Shown here: positions 18,870 to 28,500 of the stretch, in pieces | Layout of the letters: each line of letters begins with the position of its first letter | Numbering within the stretch: position 1 is the first letter of the stretch | Origin: Zavarzinia aquatilis | GTDB taxonomy: Bacteria; Pseudomonadota; Alphaproteobacteria; Zavarziniales; Zavarziniaceae | Direction: 5' to 3' | DNA: 64,000 bases | Assembly (NCBI RefSeq): GCF_003173035.1 | Contig: NZ_QGLE01000015.1 | Location: 1 to 64,000, forward strand | The notes under the pieces: model-generated | Databases searched by the model: none | Seen by the model: the letters and a program-made list of their open reading frames with translations, nothing else | What the model was told of the DNA's origin: nothing | Translations under genes and position numbers: made by a program

Positions 18870-20201
18870 CTATTCCTCGTTCATCACGGGCGCCAGGATC
18901 TGCGCCAGTCGACCGTAACCCTCGTCGAGCGTCGAGTTCTCCGTCTTGCCCTGGCCGAGGAAGGCCTCCAGTTCGGGCTGAAGCTCGATCGACGTGTCGA
19001 CCTCCGGGTTGGAGCCCCGGCGATAGGCGCCGAGGCGGATCATCTCGGACATGTCGTCATAGGCCGCCATGTAACGCCGGGCGGTCTTGACGAGGCGGTT
19101 TTCCCCGGCCGAATTGCAGCCCGGCATGGTGCGCGAGACCGAGCGCAGAATGTTGATGGCGGGAAACCTGCCGCGTTCCGCAATCGCCCGCTCCAGCACG
19201 ATATGGCCGTCGAGGATACCGCGCACCGCGTCGGCGATCGGCTCGTTGTGATCGTCGCCCTCGACGAGGACCGTGAACAGGCCGGTGATCGAGCCCTGGC
19301 CGGTGCCCGGACCCGCCCGCTCGAGCAGTTTCGGCAATTCGGCGAAAACCGTCGGCGTATAGCCCTTGCTGGTCGGCGGCTCCCCGCCCGACAGGCCGAT
19401 CTCGCGCTGGGCCATGGCGAAGCGCGTGACCGAATCCATCAGGCACAGCACATCCTTGCCCTGATCGCGGAAATATTCGGCGACGGTCAGGGTCATATGC
19501 GCGGCCTGACGGCGCATGAGCGCGCTTTCGTCCGAGGTGGCGACGACGACGACCGAACGGGCGAGACCTTCCGGCCCCAGATCGTCCTCGATGAATTCCC
19601 GCGCCTCGCGCCCGCGTTCGCCGACAAGGCCGATGACGATGACATCGGCGCTGGAATAGCGCGCCAGCATGGACAGAAGCGACGACTTGCCGACGCCCGA
19701 GCCGGCGAAAATACCCATGCGCTGGCCGCGGCAGCAGGTCAGAAACGTGTTCATGGCGCGAACGCCAAGGTCGATCTTGGCGCCGACGCGCTTGCGCTGA
19801 TGGGCGGGCGGCGGGGCGCGGCGCAAGGGATAGGCCTGCGCCCCGCGCGGCAGGTCACCTTCGCCGTCGACCGGCCGGCCCAGGCTATCGACCACCCGGC
19901 CCAGCCATTGATCGCAGGGATAGACCGCGGCGACGCCATCCTCGACGATGACGCGCGAGCCCATGCCGACATTGTCGATAGGACCGAAGGGCATGGCGAG
20001 GGCGCGGGTCTCGGAAAAGCCGACGACTTCGGCCAGAACCTCGCTGCCGTCGCGCCCGACCAGCCTCATGCGCGAGCCGACGCCGACCATGCCCTTGACC
20101 CCGGCGACCTCGACCACCAGCCCCTGCACCGCGACGACCCGCGCGAAGCGGGTCAGCGGGGGGATGCCGTTGATTTCGGCGATCAGGGCTTGCACGGGCA
20201 T
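18870..20201 (-). CDS. fliI: Flagellum-specific ATPase FliI
   Basis: Export ATPase homologous to F1-beta that unloads substrates at the flagellar export gate. From ATG 20201 it has 443 residues, the usual length, with GGAGG just upstream (short spacing); ATG 20216 and GTG 20231 would add 5 or 10 residues. Motifs: [16 protein letters not shown]-type N-terminal segment, Walker [39 protein letters not shown] and [17 protein letters not shown]. Cotranscribed with fliJ. It diverges from ctrA and may share the CtrA-like boxes in the 200-bp gap. Confidence 0.96.
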   Translation of the reverse strand: MPVQALIAEINGIPPLTRFARVVAVQGLVVEVAGVKGMVGVGSRMRLVGRDGSEVLAEVVGFSETRALAMPFGPIDNVGMGSRVIVEDGVAAVYPCDQWLGRVVDSLGRPVDGEGDLPRGAQAYPLRRAPPPAHQRKRVGAKIDLGVRAMNTFLTCCRGQRMGIFAGSGVGKSSLLSMLARYSSADVIVIGLVGERGREAREFIEDDLGPEGLARSVVVVATSDESALMRRQAAHMTLTVAEYFRDQGKDVLCLMDSVTRFAMAQREIGLSGGEPPTSKGYTPTVFAELPKLLERAGPGTGQGSITGLFTVLVEGDDHNEPIADAVRGILDGHIVLERAIAERGRFPAINILRSVSRTMPGCNSAGENRLVKTARRYMAAYDDMSEMIRLGAYRRGSNPEVDTSIELQPELEAFLGQGKTENSTLDEGYGRLAQILAPVMNEE

Positions 20202-20302
20202 GGCCTCCGGCATCATGGGGAAAACCGCCACATCATGCGCCCGCGACCCTTAACCGAGGGTAAAGCCGGACGCGGCTCATGCCGCAGTGCAGCTACCAAT
20301 TG

Positions 20303-20310
20303 TTAAGCAT
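20303..20310 (+). promoter_or_regulatory. CtrA-like half-site (TTAAGCAT)
   Basis: TTAAGCAT differs by one base from the TTAACCAT-type CtrA site. It lies about 95 bp upstream of ctrA in the fliI-ctrA divergent region. Autoregulation of ctrA is known in Caulobacter. Confidence 0.35.
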
Positions 20311-20352
20311 GAGGCCGCTAAGGTGGTTGCATCGGCTGCGCGCGGGGCGCAG

Positions 20353-20370
20353 ATTAACCTTTGTAAACAT
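20353..20370 (+). promoter_or_regulatory. CtrA-like site upstream of ctrA
   Basis: ATTAACCTTTGTAAACAT contains TTAAC, six bases and AAAC, close to TTAA-N7-TTAAC in its first half. It ends 35 bp before the ctrA ATG. It could serve ctrA autoregulation. Confidence 0.4.
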
Positions 20371-20405
20371 TTCGACCGCGACGCGGGTACAGGCGGGGGA
20401 AGCCG

Positions 20406-21113
20406 ATGCGCGTTCTACTGATCGAGGACGATCCGCAAATCTCCAAGAGCATCGAGCTGATCCTCGGTGCCGAGGGGCTGAACGTCTACACGACGGACCT
20501 GGGCGAGGAAGGCCTCGACCTCGGCAAGCTCTATGACTACGACATCATTCTTCTCGACCTGAACCTGCCCGACATGAGCGGTTTCGACGTCCTGAAGAAG
20601 CTGCGGGCATCGCGGGTGACGACGCCGATCCTGATTCTGACCGGCATCGGCGGGCTGGATTCCAAGGTGAAGGGCCTCGGCTTCGGCGCCGACGACTATG
20701 TCACCAAGCCCTTCCACCGGGAGGAGCTGGTCGCCCGCATCCATGCGATCGTGCGCCGCTCCAAGGGTCATTCGCAGTCGCAGATCACCACCGGGCGCAT
20801 GACCGTCAACCTCGACGCCAAGACGGTCGAGGTCGACAGCAAGCCGGTGCATCTGACGGGCAAGGAATATTCCATGCTCGAGCTGCTGTCCCTGCGCAAG
20901 GGCACGACCCTGACCAAGGAAATGTTCCTGAACCACCTCTACGGCGGCATGGACGAGCCCGAGCTGAAGATCATCGACGTCTTCATCTGCAAGCTGCGCA
21001 AGAAACTGGCGCAGGCCACCGGCGGCGAGAATTACATCGAAACCGTCTGGGGCCGCGGCTATGTCCTGCGCGAGAGCGCCCCGGCCGAGGGCGGCAAGTC
21101 GGCCACGGCCTGA
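20406..21113 (+). CDS. ctrA: Cell-cycle/motility response regulator CtrA
   Basis: Master OmpR-type regulator of motility and, in some groups, of cell cycle. 235 residues. The receiver domain (1-120) has acidic pocket EDD, phospho-acceptor Asp51 ([14 protein letters not shown]) and KPFHREEL. The winged-helix DNA-binding domain (125-225) has [49 protein letters not shown] and [12 protein letters not shown], almost identical to Caulobacter CtrA. The C-terminus EGGKSATA lacks the AA-type degradation tag of Caulobacter except for a final Ala. Upstream CtrA-like boxes suggest autoregulation. Confidence 0.97.
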   Translation: MRVLLIEDDPQISKSIELILGAEGLNVYTTDLGEEGLDLGKLYDYDIILLDLNLPDMSGFDVLKKLRASRVTTPILILTGIGGLDSKVKGLGFGADDYVTKPFHREELVARIHAIVRRSKGHSQSQITTGRMTVNLDAKTVEVDSKPVHLTGKEYSMLELLSLRKGTTLTKEMFLNHLYGGMDEPELKIIDVFICKLRKKLAQATGGENYIETVWGRGYVLRESAPAEGGKSATA

Positions 21114-21134
21114 CGTCCCGAAGGTGCCGCCCGG

Positions 21135-22055
21135 TCAGAGCCCGGCGGCACGCTTCAGATGGTCGAGGATGAGGGCATTGACCTCATCCGGCTTTTCCTG
21201 GTGCAGGAAATGGCCGGTCCCTTCGATGACCTCTAGGCTGATCCCTGCCGGATAATCCTCGGGCCGCACGGCGCGGCGGAAAGCGTCCGCTGAAAAGCAA
21301 CCGTCGCGGCTGCCCGCGAGGATCAGGCTGGGCCGCCTGATCCGGCGCGAGGCCCGGCGCACCCCTTCGCGGAAGCGCCCGGTGAAGGGCGAAGCCAGCG
21401 CCCGGTAATAGGCGAGGGCGGCATGTTTCACGCCCGGCGCCGACAGAGTCGCCTTCACGCCGTCGAGCACGCCCGGCGCCGGGGTCCAGCCCGGCGACCA
21501 GCGCCGCCACAGGATGTCGACGAGACGCCAGTCCCGTTTCTCCAGCAGCCAGTCGGAGAAACCGCGGGCCTGGAACAGGCCGATGTACCAGAAAGGCAGC
21601 GCCAGCCAGGGCGCCTGCGCCGCGATGGCGATCAGCCGGCCGGTGGGCGGGATCGCGATGGCGGTCCAGCTGGCCAGATTGTCGCCCCGGTCGGCGGCGA
21701 CGACATGGCCGACGACGGCGCCCCAGTCGTGGCCGATCAGATGGACGGGGGCGGGCCCCAGGCTGTCGATCAGCGCGCCGAGATGATCGGCGAGGGCCGC
21801 GATGGTGTAATCGCCATCGGCGGGCTGGGACGACGGTTCATACCCCGGCATCAGCGGGGCGAGCACACGAAAGCCGGCGGCGGCCAGCACCGGCGCCAGG
21901 GCGTCGAAGGAATGATTGTTGTCGGGAAAACCGTGCAGGCAAAGGGCGATCGGCGCCCCCGCCGGCTCGCCCGGGGGCAGGGTCTCGAAGGCAGTCATCT
22001 GCAGGGCGCCGACGGTCAACGTGACCACCCTCGGCTCCAGTGCGACGAATTCCAT
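21135..22055 (-). CDS. Alpha/beta hydrolase, epoxide-hydrolase-like
   Basis: 306-residue cytoplasmic hydrolase. ATG 22055 is chosen because GGAGGGGAGG lies just upstream. Motifs: oxyanion-hole HGFPDNN (about residue 40), nucleophile elbow HDWGAVVGH with Asp as nucleophile, which points to epoxide hydrolase or haloalkane dehalogenase rather than a Ser esterase. A cap domain with Trp-rich helices follows (FWYIGLFQARGFSDWLLEKR). SRDGCFS holds the acid, and GTGHFLHQEKPDEVN the catalytic His. It is convergent with ctrA, with hairpin-forming sequence at 21124-21151 between the stops. The substrate cannot be told. Confidence 0.85.
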   Translation of the reverse strand: MEFVALEPRVVTLTVGALQMTAFETLPPGEPAGAPIALCLHGFPDNNHSFDALAPVLAAAGFRVLAPLMPGYEPSSQPADGDYTIAALADHLGALIDSLGPAPVHLIGHDWGAVVGHVVAADRGDNLASWTAIAIPPTGRLIAIAAQAPWLALPFWYIGLFQARGFSDWLLEKRDWRLVDILWRRWSPGWTPAPGVLDGVKATLSAPGVKHAALAYYRALASPFTGRFREGVRRASRRIRRPSLILAGSRDGCFSADAFRRAVRPEDYPAGISLEVIEGTGHFLHQEKPDEVNALILDHLKRAAGL

Positions 22056-22143
22056 AACGCGGCCTCCCCTCCTGTCTTTGGGCGGGGAGTTTGTCGCGAC
22101 CGGTGCCGGGCCGCAACCCCGGCAAACGGGTGGGGCGGCTTCC

Positions 22144-22962
22144 CTAACGGCTGACCGGCGCGACCTCGTAGAGCCCGCGGCGGTCCTTGACCGGGCGGAA
22201 GCGATTGGACAGGCCGAGCACGGTTTCCGCGGCACCGAGGAACAGCATTCCGTCATCGGGCATGGCGTCGGCCAGGCGGTCGAGCACATTCGCCTTGGTC
22301 GGCTGATCGAAATAGATCAGCACGTTGCGGCAATAAATGACATCGCAGCGGCCGAGGCTGCCGAAACCGTCAAGCAGGTTATATTCGCGGAACTGCACCA
22401 TCGAGCGGATCTCGGGCGCGATACGCCACTGGTCGCCTTCCTTCTTGAAATATTTGACCAGAAGCTGGATCGGCAGCCCGCGCTGGACCTCGAACTGGGT
22501 ATAAAGACCGGCGCGGGCCCGCAGCAGCACTTCGGACGAGATATCGGTGCCCATGATCTCGATGCGCCAGCCGGCGAGCTGCGCCTTCTGTTCAGAGAGC
22601 AGCATGGCCAGCGAATAGGGCTCCTGCCCGGTCGACGCCGCCGCCGACCAGATGCGGATACGCTTGCTGTCCGCCCGGCTCTGCAGCAGACGCGGCAGAA
22701 CATAGGCCTTGAAGGTGTCGAAGGGCGTGTTGTCACGAAAGAAGAAAGACTCGTTGGTGGTCATCGCCTCGACCACCTCGCGGATCAGCAGTTCGTCCTT
22801 GCGCCGCAGGGCGCCGACAAGGCCGTCGAGCGTGGAAAGTCCGCGCTTGCGGGCAATGGGCAGCAGACGCGATTCGACGAGATAGCCCTTGTCGCCGGTC
22901 AGAATCAGGCCCGAACGGGCCTTCAGCATGTCGGCCAGATACTGGAAATCGAGCGGATTCAT
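22144..22962 (-). CDS. cheR: Chemotaxis methyltransferase CheR
   Basis: Methylates glutamates of chemoreceptors using S-adenosylmethionine. 272 residues from ATG 22962. The N-terminal helical domain (FQYLADMLKARSGLIL) precedes the Rossmann methyltransferase domain: IWSAAASTGQEPYSLAMLL (SAM binding), FREYNLLDGFG and CDVIYCRNVLIYFD. MTTNESFFFRD is the conserved substrate loop. Its start overlaps the cheB stop by one base (TGATG). It is the last gene of the che operon. Confidence 0.96.
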   Translation of the reverse strand: MNPLDFQYLADMLKARSGLILTGDKGYLVESRLLPIARKRGLSTLDGLVGALRRKDELLIREVVEAMTTNESFFFRDNTPFDTFKAYVLPRLLQSRADSKRIRIWSAAASTGQEPYSLAMLLSEQKAQLAGWRIEIMGTDISSEVLLRARAGLYTQFEVQRGLPIQLLVKYFKKEGDQWRIAPEIRSMVQFREYNLLDGFGSLGRCDVIYCRNVLIYFDQPTKANVLDRLADAMPDDGMLFLGAAETVLGLSNRFRPVKDRRGLYEVAPVSR

Positions 22963-24143
22963 CAACGCACCCCCGCCAGGGCCGGGCCCCGCAGCAAACG
23001 CTCGACCGTGGCGCCAATCTCCCCCAGCGGCAGCACGGCACTGCACAGGCCGGCGCCGGCGACGGCCCCCGGCATTCCCCAGACGACACTGCTCGCCTCG
23101 TCCTGGGCGATGATCGTGCCGCCGGCCTCGACCACGGCGCGGCTGCCATTGAGGCCGTCCTGCCCCATGCCGGTCAGGATCACGACGAGGCTGGCGGCGC
23201 CATAGGCGGCGGCGACCGAGCGCAGCATGGGATCGACCGACGGGCGGCAGAAATTCTCGGGCGGCTCGGTATTGAGACGCAGGACGCGGTTCATCCCCTG
23301 GCGCTCCACCACCATGTGGAAACCGCCGGGCGCGACATAGATGCGGCGGCCCTGCACCATTTCGCCGTCACGGCCTTCGGCCGCCGGCACGCCGGTCGCC
23401 TTGGTCAGATGTTCGGCCATGATCGCGGTAAAGGTCGCCGGCATGTGCTGGGTGATCAGGATCGGCACATCGAGACGGGAGGCCAGCGGCCCAAGCAGGG
23501 TCGCCAGCGCCTGCGGCCCGCCGGTCGACGAACCGATGGCGAGAAGCTGCGGCCGGATGGGGCCGGCCGGCCGGGTCACGATCGGGGCGGAAGGCGACAG
23601 CCGCGAGACACGGGGCTCCGTCGCCACGACAGTGGCTGCGGCCGGGGCCGAAACCGGAGCCGTTTCCGGACGCGAGCGTCCACGATGACGCCGGACCGCG
23701 GCGCCGAGCGCCCGGACCTTGTCCACCAGGTCGCGGCGGAAGGCCTCGACGGCATTGGTCTCCCGCGTCGAACTGGGCTTGGCCAGATAGTCGGCGGCGC
23801 CGAGGCTCAGGGCCTTCAGGCTGATTTCGGCACCCGCCCGGGTCAGGGTCGACGACATCAGCACCTTGGCATTGCAGGCCAGGCGCAGGATCTCGGGCAG
23901 CGCGGTCAATCCGTCCATTTCCGGCATCTCGACATCGAGGACGATCACTTCCGGGGCGACGCGGGCAAGCTGCCGGATCGCCATGGCACCGTTCGGCGCG
24001 GTCGCCACCACCTCGATGTCCGGCTCGGCGGTGAGCCAGCGCGCCACCATGCCCCGGATGACCGCCGAATCGTCGACGATCATGGCGCGTAACGGGGCCG
24101 CGTCGCCCGGTCTTCCCTCCGGTATCGTCCCACCTGCCGTCAT
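22962..24143 (-). CDS. cheB: Chemotaxis methylesterase CheB
   Basis: Removes receptor methyl groups when phosphorylated by CheA. 393 residues. The receiver domain has Asp70 (EVIVLDVEMPEMDG). After an Ala/Pro/Arg-rich linker of about 60 residues comes the methylesterase domain with SSTGGPQAL (Ser), QHMPATFT (His) and GMGQDGLNG (Asp). The ATG at 24143 lies 1 base after the cheY stop; the frame extends four residues to a GTG at 24155 that would overlap cheY. It is tightly coupled to cheR. Confidence 0.96.
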   Translation of the reverse strand: MTAGGTIPEGRPGDAAPLRAMIVDDSAVIRGMVARWLTAEPDIEVVATAPNGAMAIRQLARVAPEVIVLDVEMPEMDGLTALPEILRLACNAKVLMSSTLTRAGAEISLKALSLGAADYLAKPSSTRETNAVEAFRRDLVDKVRALGAAVRRHRGRSRPETAPVSAPAAATVVATEPRVSRLSPSAPIVTRPAGPIRPQLLAIGSSTGGPQALATLLGPLASRLDVPILITQHMPATFTAIMAEHLTKATGVPAAEGRDGEMVQGRRIYVAPGGFHMVVERQGMNRVLRLNTEPPENFCRPSVDPMLRSVAAAYGAASLVVILTGMGQDGLNGSRAVVEAGGTIIAQDEASSVVWGMPGAVAGAGLCSAVLPLGEIGATVERLLRGPALAGVR

Positions 24144-24144
24144 G

Positions 24145-24510
24145 TCAGAGCGCACCGACGGAGGCGAGCTTGGCTTCGAGGATTTCCCGGTCGAAGGGCT
24201 TCATGATGTATTCGCTGGCACCGGCCTCGAGCGCGGCCTGGATATGCTCGATATCGTTTTCCGTGGTGCAGAAGACGACGATGGGCGCGTCCCCCCCCGG
24301 CAGGCCGCGCAGGGCGCGCAGGAATTCCAGCCCGTTCATGACCGGCATGTTCCAGTCGAGCAGGATGAAATAGGGCAGTCCCTGCCCGCAGCGTTCCAGC
24401 GCCTGCTGGCCGTCGCCGGCTTCATCGACCTCGAAGCCGATTTCCTCGAGCATACGGCGCGCAACCTTGCGGATTACGCGGGAATCATCGACGACGAGGC
24501 AGGTCTTCAT
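24145..24510 (-). CDS. cheY: Chemotaxis response regulator CheY
   Basis: Single-domain receiver that carries the CheA signal to the flagellar switch. 121 residues: acidic pair VDDS (8-9), phospho-acceptor Asp52 (FILLDWNMPVMNG), CTTENDIEH with conserved Thr, and EYIMKPFDREIL with conserved Lys. No output domain. It starts about 30 bases after the cheA stop in the same direction, and cheB begins one base after its stop. Confidence 0.96.
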   Translation of the reverse strand: MKTCLVVDDSRVIRKVARRMLEEIGFEVDEAGDGQQALERCGQGLPYFILLDWNMPVMNGLEFLRALRGLPGGDAPIVVFCTTENDIEHIQAALEAGASEYIMKPFDREILEAKLASVGAL

Positions 24511-24541
24511 GACCGGTATCCCGTAAAAGCAAAGACATCAT

Positions 24542-27247
24542 TCAGGCCGCCCGCCGGCTTTCCAGCGTCAGGCGCAGCGATTCGAGCAGACCCGCCTTGT
24601 CGCCCTTGGCGACGTAATCGGCGAAGCCGACGGCGCGGCCGCGTTCGAAATCAGCAGGCGAGGTGCGCGACGACAGGGCGATGATCGGCGTGGAGCGCCA
24701 GCGCCCCTCGCGCCGGACCTGCTCCGCGAACTCGAAACCGTCCATGCCGGGCATTTCGATATCCGACAGGATCAGGTCGAAATCCGTGCCCTGCTCGCGC
24801 AGGCGCAAGGCGGTAACCGCATCCTCGGCCGTGGTCACGCGATAGCCCGCGACCGAGAGCACCGGCAGGATCATGTTGCGGAAGAACGGACTGTCGTCGA
24901 CGAGAAGGACCGACCAGTTGCGGCTGGTCGTCACCACTTCGGCGGCCGAGCGGCGGAACCAGTCGTCATAGGCCTGGGTCAGATAGTGGGCGACATCGAC
25001 GACGCCGGTCGCCTGGCCGGCGACGACGGCGGTACCGATCAGCCCCGGGCGTTCCGCCTTCAGCTCGACGTCGAGCCGGTCCTCGACGATGTCGATGATT
25101 TCGTCGACGGCAAGGCCCATGGCCCGTTCGCCATCGGCGAAGACGATGACCGGCTGCCCGCCCGACGTCTTCAGCCGGTGTTCGGCGTCGGCGCACACGA
25201 TCGGCATCAGGCGGCCGCGATATTGCACCACCGGCCGGCCATTCGAGCGTTCGATCCGGTCGACCTCGATTTCCTCGAGCCGGGCGACCAGCGACAGCGG
25301 CACCGCCTTCAGCTCGTGCCCGCCGGCCCGGAAGATCAGCAGCGACGAGGCATCGCCCTGCTGGGCCGTGACCGCCTGATCGGTCTGGCCGTCGTGATTC
25401 TCGCGCAGGGCCTCGCCCGTCTGCAGGGCAAGACCGTTGGGGTCGAGGATCATGATCACACTGCCGTCGCCAAGGATGGTGTTGCCCGAGAACAGGGCAT
25501 TGTCGCGCAGGATGGTCGCGACCGGCTTCACCACGATTTCTTCGGTATCGAACACCCGGTCGACGACGATGCCGAAGGTCTGGTTGCCGACCTGGGCGAC
25601 GATGATGAAGGCTTCCTCGGGCCGCTTCGTCTCCGGCGGCACCAGCTTCAGCGTCTCGGCGAGGAAGATCAGCGGCAGCAGGCGATTGCGCAGGCGGACG
25701 ACCGGCGTGCGGTTGATCTCCTCGATCCGGTGTTCGCTGTCGGGCGTCGCCCGCACCAGCTCGACCACGCCGATCTGCGGCACGGCGAAACGCTCGCCCG
25801 CGCATTCGACGATCAGGGCCGAGACAATGGCGAGGGTGAGCGGGATCTTGATCTGGAAGGTGGTGCCCTGGCCCGGATTGGTCTTCAGGTCGATGGTGCC
25901 GCCGATCTTCTCGATATTGGTGCGGACGACATCCATGCCGACGCCGCGGCCCGACACGCTGGTGACCTTTTCGGCGGTCGACAGGCCCGGGTGAAAGATG
26001 AAGCGGGCGACCTGGGCATCCGACATCGCCTCGAGATCGGCCTCGCTGGCAAGACCGTTCGACGCCACCTTCTGCCGGATCCGCGTGAGGTTGAGGCCCC
26101 GGCCGTCGTCGGCGATCTGGATGATGATGTGACCGCCCTCGTGATAGGCGTTCAGGGTGATGCGGCCGGTCTCGGATTTGCCCGCCGCGCGGCGCTCCGC
26201 CGGGGTCTCGAGGCCGTGGTCGGCCGAATTGCGCACCATATGGGTGAGCGGATCCTTGATCAGCTCCAGCACCTGGCGGTCGAGTTCGGTCTCGGCGCCG
26301 ACCATCTGCAGGTCGATCTTCTTCTTCAGTTCGTGCGACAGGTCGCGAACGATGCGCGGCAGCTTCGACCAGGCATTGCCGATCGGCTGCATCCGCGTCT
26401 TCATCACGCCTTCCTGCAGCTCGGAGGTGCAGAGCGACAGGCGCTGAAGCGGGCCGGAAAACTCGGTATCGCCCATGCGGCGGACCATCTGCAGCAACTG
26501 GTTGCGGGTCAGCACCAGCTCCGAGACCATGGTCATCAGGTTCTCGAGCAGATCGACGGAAACACGCAGGGTCTGGTTGCCCAGCGGGGCCTCGCCACGG
26601 CCGTCGGCCGCCTCGGCGTGTTCAGACCGCTGGACCGGGGGCGCGGGGGGCGGATCGCGTTGCACGACGGCCGTCTCGGCCGCCTCCGCTTCCGAAAGCA
26701 GCGGCATCGCGCCAGCGGCGATCGCCTCGGGCCCTGGCGCCATCTGGAAGGCCGCCTCGAGTTCGTCCAGCGAGACTTCGCCCGGCTTCAGCACACGCGG
26801 GGGCATGATCGGGGCGACCGGCTCCGGCACCGGCGCGATGACCGGGGCAGCGGCCGGCGGCGGGGCATGGCGCCCCTCGGCCAGATCGTCGAGCCTGGCG
26901 ATGATGGCGGCATCGGTACCCGGCGGCTCCTGCTCGGTTTCGCCGAGAACCTTCAGAATGGCCTTGATGGCGTCGATCGCCTCGAGAATCAGGCTGACCG
27001 CGTCCTCGGTCACTTCCATCTCGCCGGCCCGGAACTTGCCGAGCACGTTTTCGCCGGCATGGGCGACCGCTTCCAGCCGGGGCAGGCCGAGGAAACCACA
27101 GGTTCCCTTGATGGTATGGACGAGCCTGAAGATGTTGGACAGGACTTCGCGGTTGTTGGGATCCTGTTCGAGCTTGACGATCTCGACGTCGACGACATCG
27201 AGATTTTCCGCCGTCTCGGTAAGGAATTCTTGGAGCAAGTCGTCCAC
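24542..27247 (-). CDS. cheA: Hybrid chemotaxis kinase CheA with tandem CheW-like and receiver domains
   Basis: Phosphorylates CheY and CheB in response to receptor state. About 901 residues from GTG 27247 (MDDLLQEFLTETAENLD); a GTG at 27253 would add two. Domains in order: HPt with His in RLVHTIKGTCGFLG (about 44), Pro-rich linker without an obvious P2, dimerisation, HATPase (HMVRNSADHGLETP, DDGRGLNL, GRGVGMDVV), CheW-like P5 (about 500-630), a second CheW-like region (about 635-750), and a C-terminal receiver with phospho-Asp in LILSDIEMPGMDGFE. The normal E. coli length is about 650. No separate cheW is next to it, so the second CheW-like region may stand in for it. Confidence 0.95.
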   Translation of the reverse strand: MDDLLQEFLTETAENLDVVDVEIVKLEQDPNNREVLSNIFRLVHTIKGTCGFLGLPRLEAVAHAGENVLGKFRAGEMEVTEDAVSLILEAIDAIKAILKVLGETEQEPPGTDAAIIARLDDLAEGRHAPPPAAAPVIAPVPEPVAPIMPPRVLKPGEVSLDELEAAFQMAPGPEAIAAGAMPLLSEAEAAETAVVQRDPPPAPPVQRSEHAEAADGRGEAPLGNQTLRVSVDLLENLMTMVSELVLTRNQLLQMVRRMGDTEFSGPLQRLSLCTSELQEGVMKTRMQPIGNAWSKLPRIVRDLSHELKKKIDLQMVGAETELDRQVLELIKDPLTHMVRNSADHGLETPAERRAAGKSETGRITLNAYHEGGHIIIQIADDGRGLNLTRIRQKVASNGLASEADLEAMSDAQVARFIFHPGLSTAEKVTSVSGRGVGMDVVRTNIEKIGGTIDLKTNPGQGTTFQIKIPLTLAIVSALIVECAGERFAVPQIGVVELVRATPDSEHRIEEINRTPVVRLRNRLLPLIFLAETLKLVPPETKRPEEAFIIVAQVGNQTFGIVVDRVFDTEEIVVKPVATILRDNALFSGNTILGDGSVIMILDPNGLALQTGEALRENHDGQTDQAVTAQQGDASSLLIFRAGGHELKAVPLSLVARLEEIEVDRIERSNGRPVVQYRGRLMPIVCADAEHRLKTSGGQPVIVFADGERAMGLAVDEIIDIVEDRLDVELKAERPGLIGTAVVAGQATGVVDVAHYLTQAYDDWFRRSAAEVVTTSRNWSVLLVDDSPFFRNMILPVLSVAGYRVTTAEDAVTALRLREQGTDFDLILSDIEMPGMDGFEFAEQVRREGRWRSTPIIALSSRTSPADFERGRAVGFADYVAKGDKAGLLESLRLTLESRRAA

Positions 27248-27373
27248 GGGCACCCCCGACGTCAGGCGCCGGCAGACGTGCGGCTGCCCCTGCGCTCGAT
27301 CAATGCGTATCTGGGGCTAATGCTGGGGCCGTGGTTGTAAATATTCGATGAACGCGGGCGGCATTTCGCCCGC

Positions 27374-27991
27374 CTAGGCCAGCCGCAGCTCGACCGTGCC
27401 CTCGCGCGCGGCGCAGGTCAGACTGCCGCCGTCCTGCGCCGCGAGACCGAGCGCATAGACGACCGGGGCGGTGCGGGGTTCGATGCCGGCGTCGTCGCCA
27501 CCGAAGACCGCGGCATGGGCGGCCGGCAGGACACAGCGGTCACCCGCGGACGTCACGACGACATTCCGCCCCGGACCGAATGAAAGATTGAGGCGACCAC
27601 CACGGGGCAGACAATCCGCGCCGATCAGGGCCATGAGAAGGCCGATTCGGGCTTTCGCGCGGTCGAGCCCTTCGCGCGCGCCGTCAATCGTCGCGGCGAT
27701 GCGCCGCCCCTGCATGACCGGCAGCAGGACTTCGGCGATTTCGTCATGGCTCACGATGGAGCCGTCGGCGGCGGCGCCAAAGGCCAGGCGGAACAGGCGC
27801 AACCGGGCCGAAAGTTCATTCGCGCTTTCGCCGACGAGGGCGATCGACTGGTCCCGCAGCTCTTCCTCGTCCGGGCCACCGTCGACATCGGTCAGGAGTT
27901 CGACACCATTGACCACCGCGCCCACGGGGCCGACCAGATCGTGGCAGAGACGCGAACAGAGAAGGCCGGCGAGAAGCAGAGGATCGGTCAT
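27374..27991 (-). CDS. chpT: Histidine phosphotransferase ChpT
   Basis: Relays phosphate from the CckA kinase to CtrA (and CpdR). 205 residues from ATG 27991. The N-terminal DHp-like helix hairpin has LLCSRLCHDLVGPVGAVVNG, where the His of CHDLVGP is the phospho-site, followed by NELSARLRLFRLAFGA. The degenerate GHKL-like C-terminal domain matches ChpT, which does not bind ATP. It is upstream of cheA on the same strand with about 125 bp between. The frame is open upstream but that part is Arg-rich shadow. Confidence 0.9.
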   Translation of the reverse strand: MTDPLLLAGLLCSRLCHDLVGPVGAVVNGVELLTDVDGGPDEEELRDQSIALVGESANELSARLRLFRLAFGAAADGSIVSHDEIAEVLLPVMQGRRIAATIDGAREGLDRAKARIGLLMALIGADCLPRGGRLNLSFGPGRNVVVTSAGDRCVLPAAHAAVFGGDDAGIEPRTAPVVYALGLAAQDGGSLTCAAREGTVELRLA

Positions 27992-28140
27992 GGAAAGCCA
28001 CGAAATGCGGAAAGGGTTGGTCCGGGCATTGCCGCGACGGCGGCAAGGAGGGACAGTGACGCGACCGCACCTTAAACCAGCCCTCGCCCCCGCGCTACAG
28101 CGAGGCCATGGGCCCTTTCGCCGGAGCCCCGGAGACCGCC

Positions 28141-28335
28141 ATGCACCGCCACACCGCGACAACATTGCTCACCCCCGGCGACCGGGTGCGCCACCCGGGC
28201 GAGCCGGACTGGGGCATCGGTCAGGTGCAGAGCGTGGTCGGCGCCCGCGTGACGGTGAATTTCGAACACGCGGGCAAGCGGCTGATCAATATCGCCGTGA
28301 TCGACCTCGAGACGGTCGCCGACCATGGTCATTGA
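28141..28335 (+). CDS. DUF3553 domain protein
   Basis: 64-residue protein. ATG 28141 follows GGAG at 6-7 bases. The sequence TPGDRVRHPGEPDWGIGQVQ, then RVTVNFEHAGKRLINI fills the DUF3553 domain, an SH3-like fold similar to the CarD/UvrD C-terminal region. Small proteins of this family are widespread in Alphaproteobacteria, with no fixed role; nucleic-acid or RNA-polymerase contact has been suggested for the fold. It diverges from chpT. An upstream start at 28108 has no better ribosome site. Confidence 0.8.
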   Translation: MHRHTATTLLTPGDRVRHPGEPDWGIGQVQSVVGARVTVNFEHAGKRLINIAVIDLETVADHGH

Positions 28336-28500
28336 GCGCGGCGGCGGCCTCGGTCGCCGCTGCCCGGAAACACTGTGTTCACCCCGACGCGGGCCGGGCG
28401 GCGCGGCTTGCGCCCAAGGGCCGACATCCCCATAAAGAAAACCAAGTCATCGCAACCGGGGCTCGAACCACGACATGCAGATGATAGGGGGAGCGCTGAA

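Noticed and set aside
24986-27340. 784-residue plus frame opposite cheA
   Set aside because: No domain, shadow composition; cheA is certain on the other strand.
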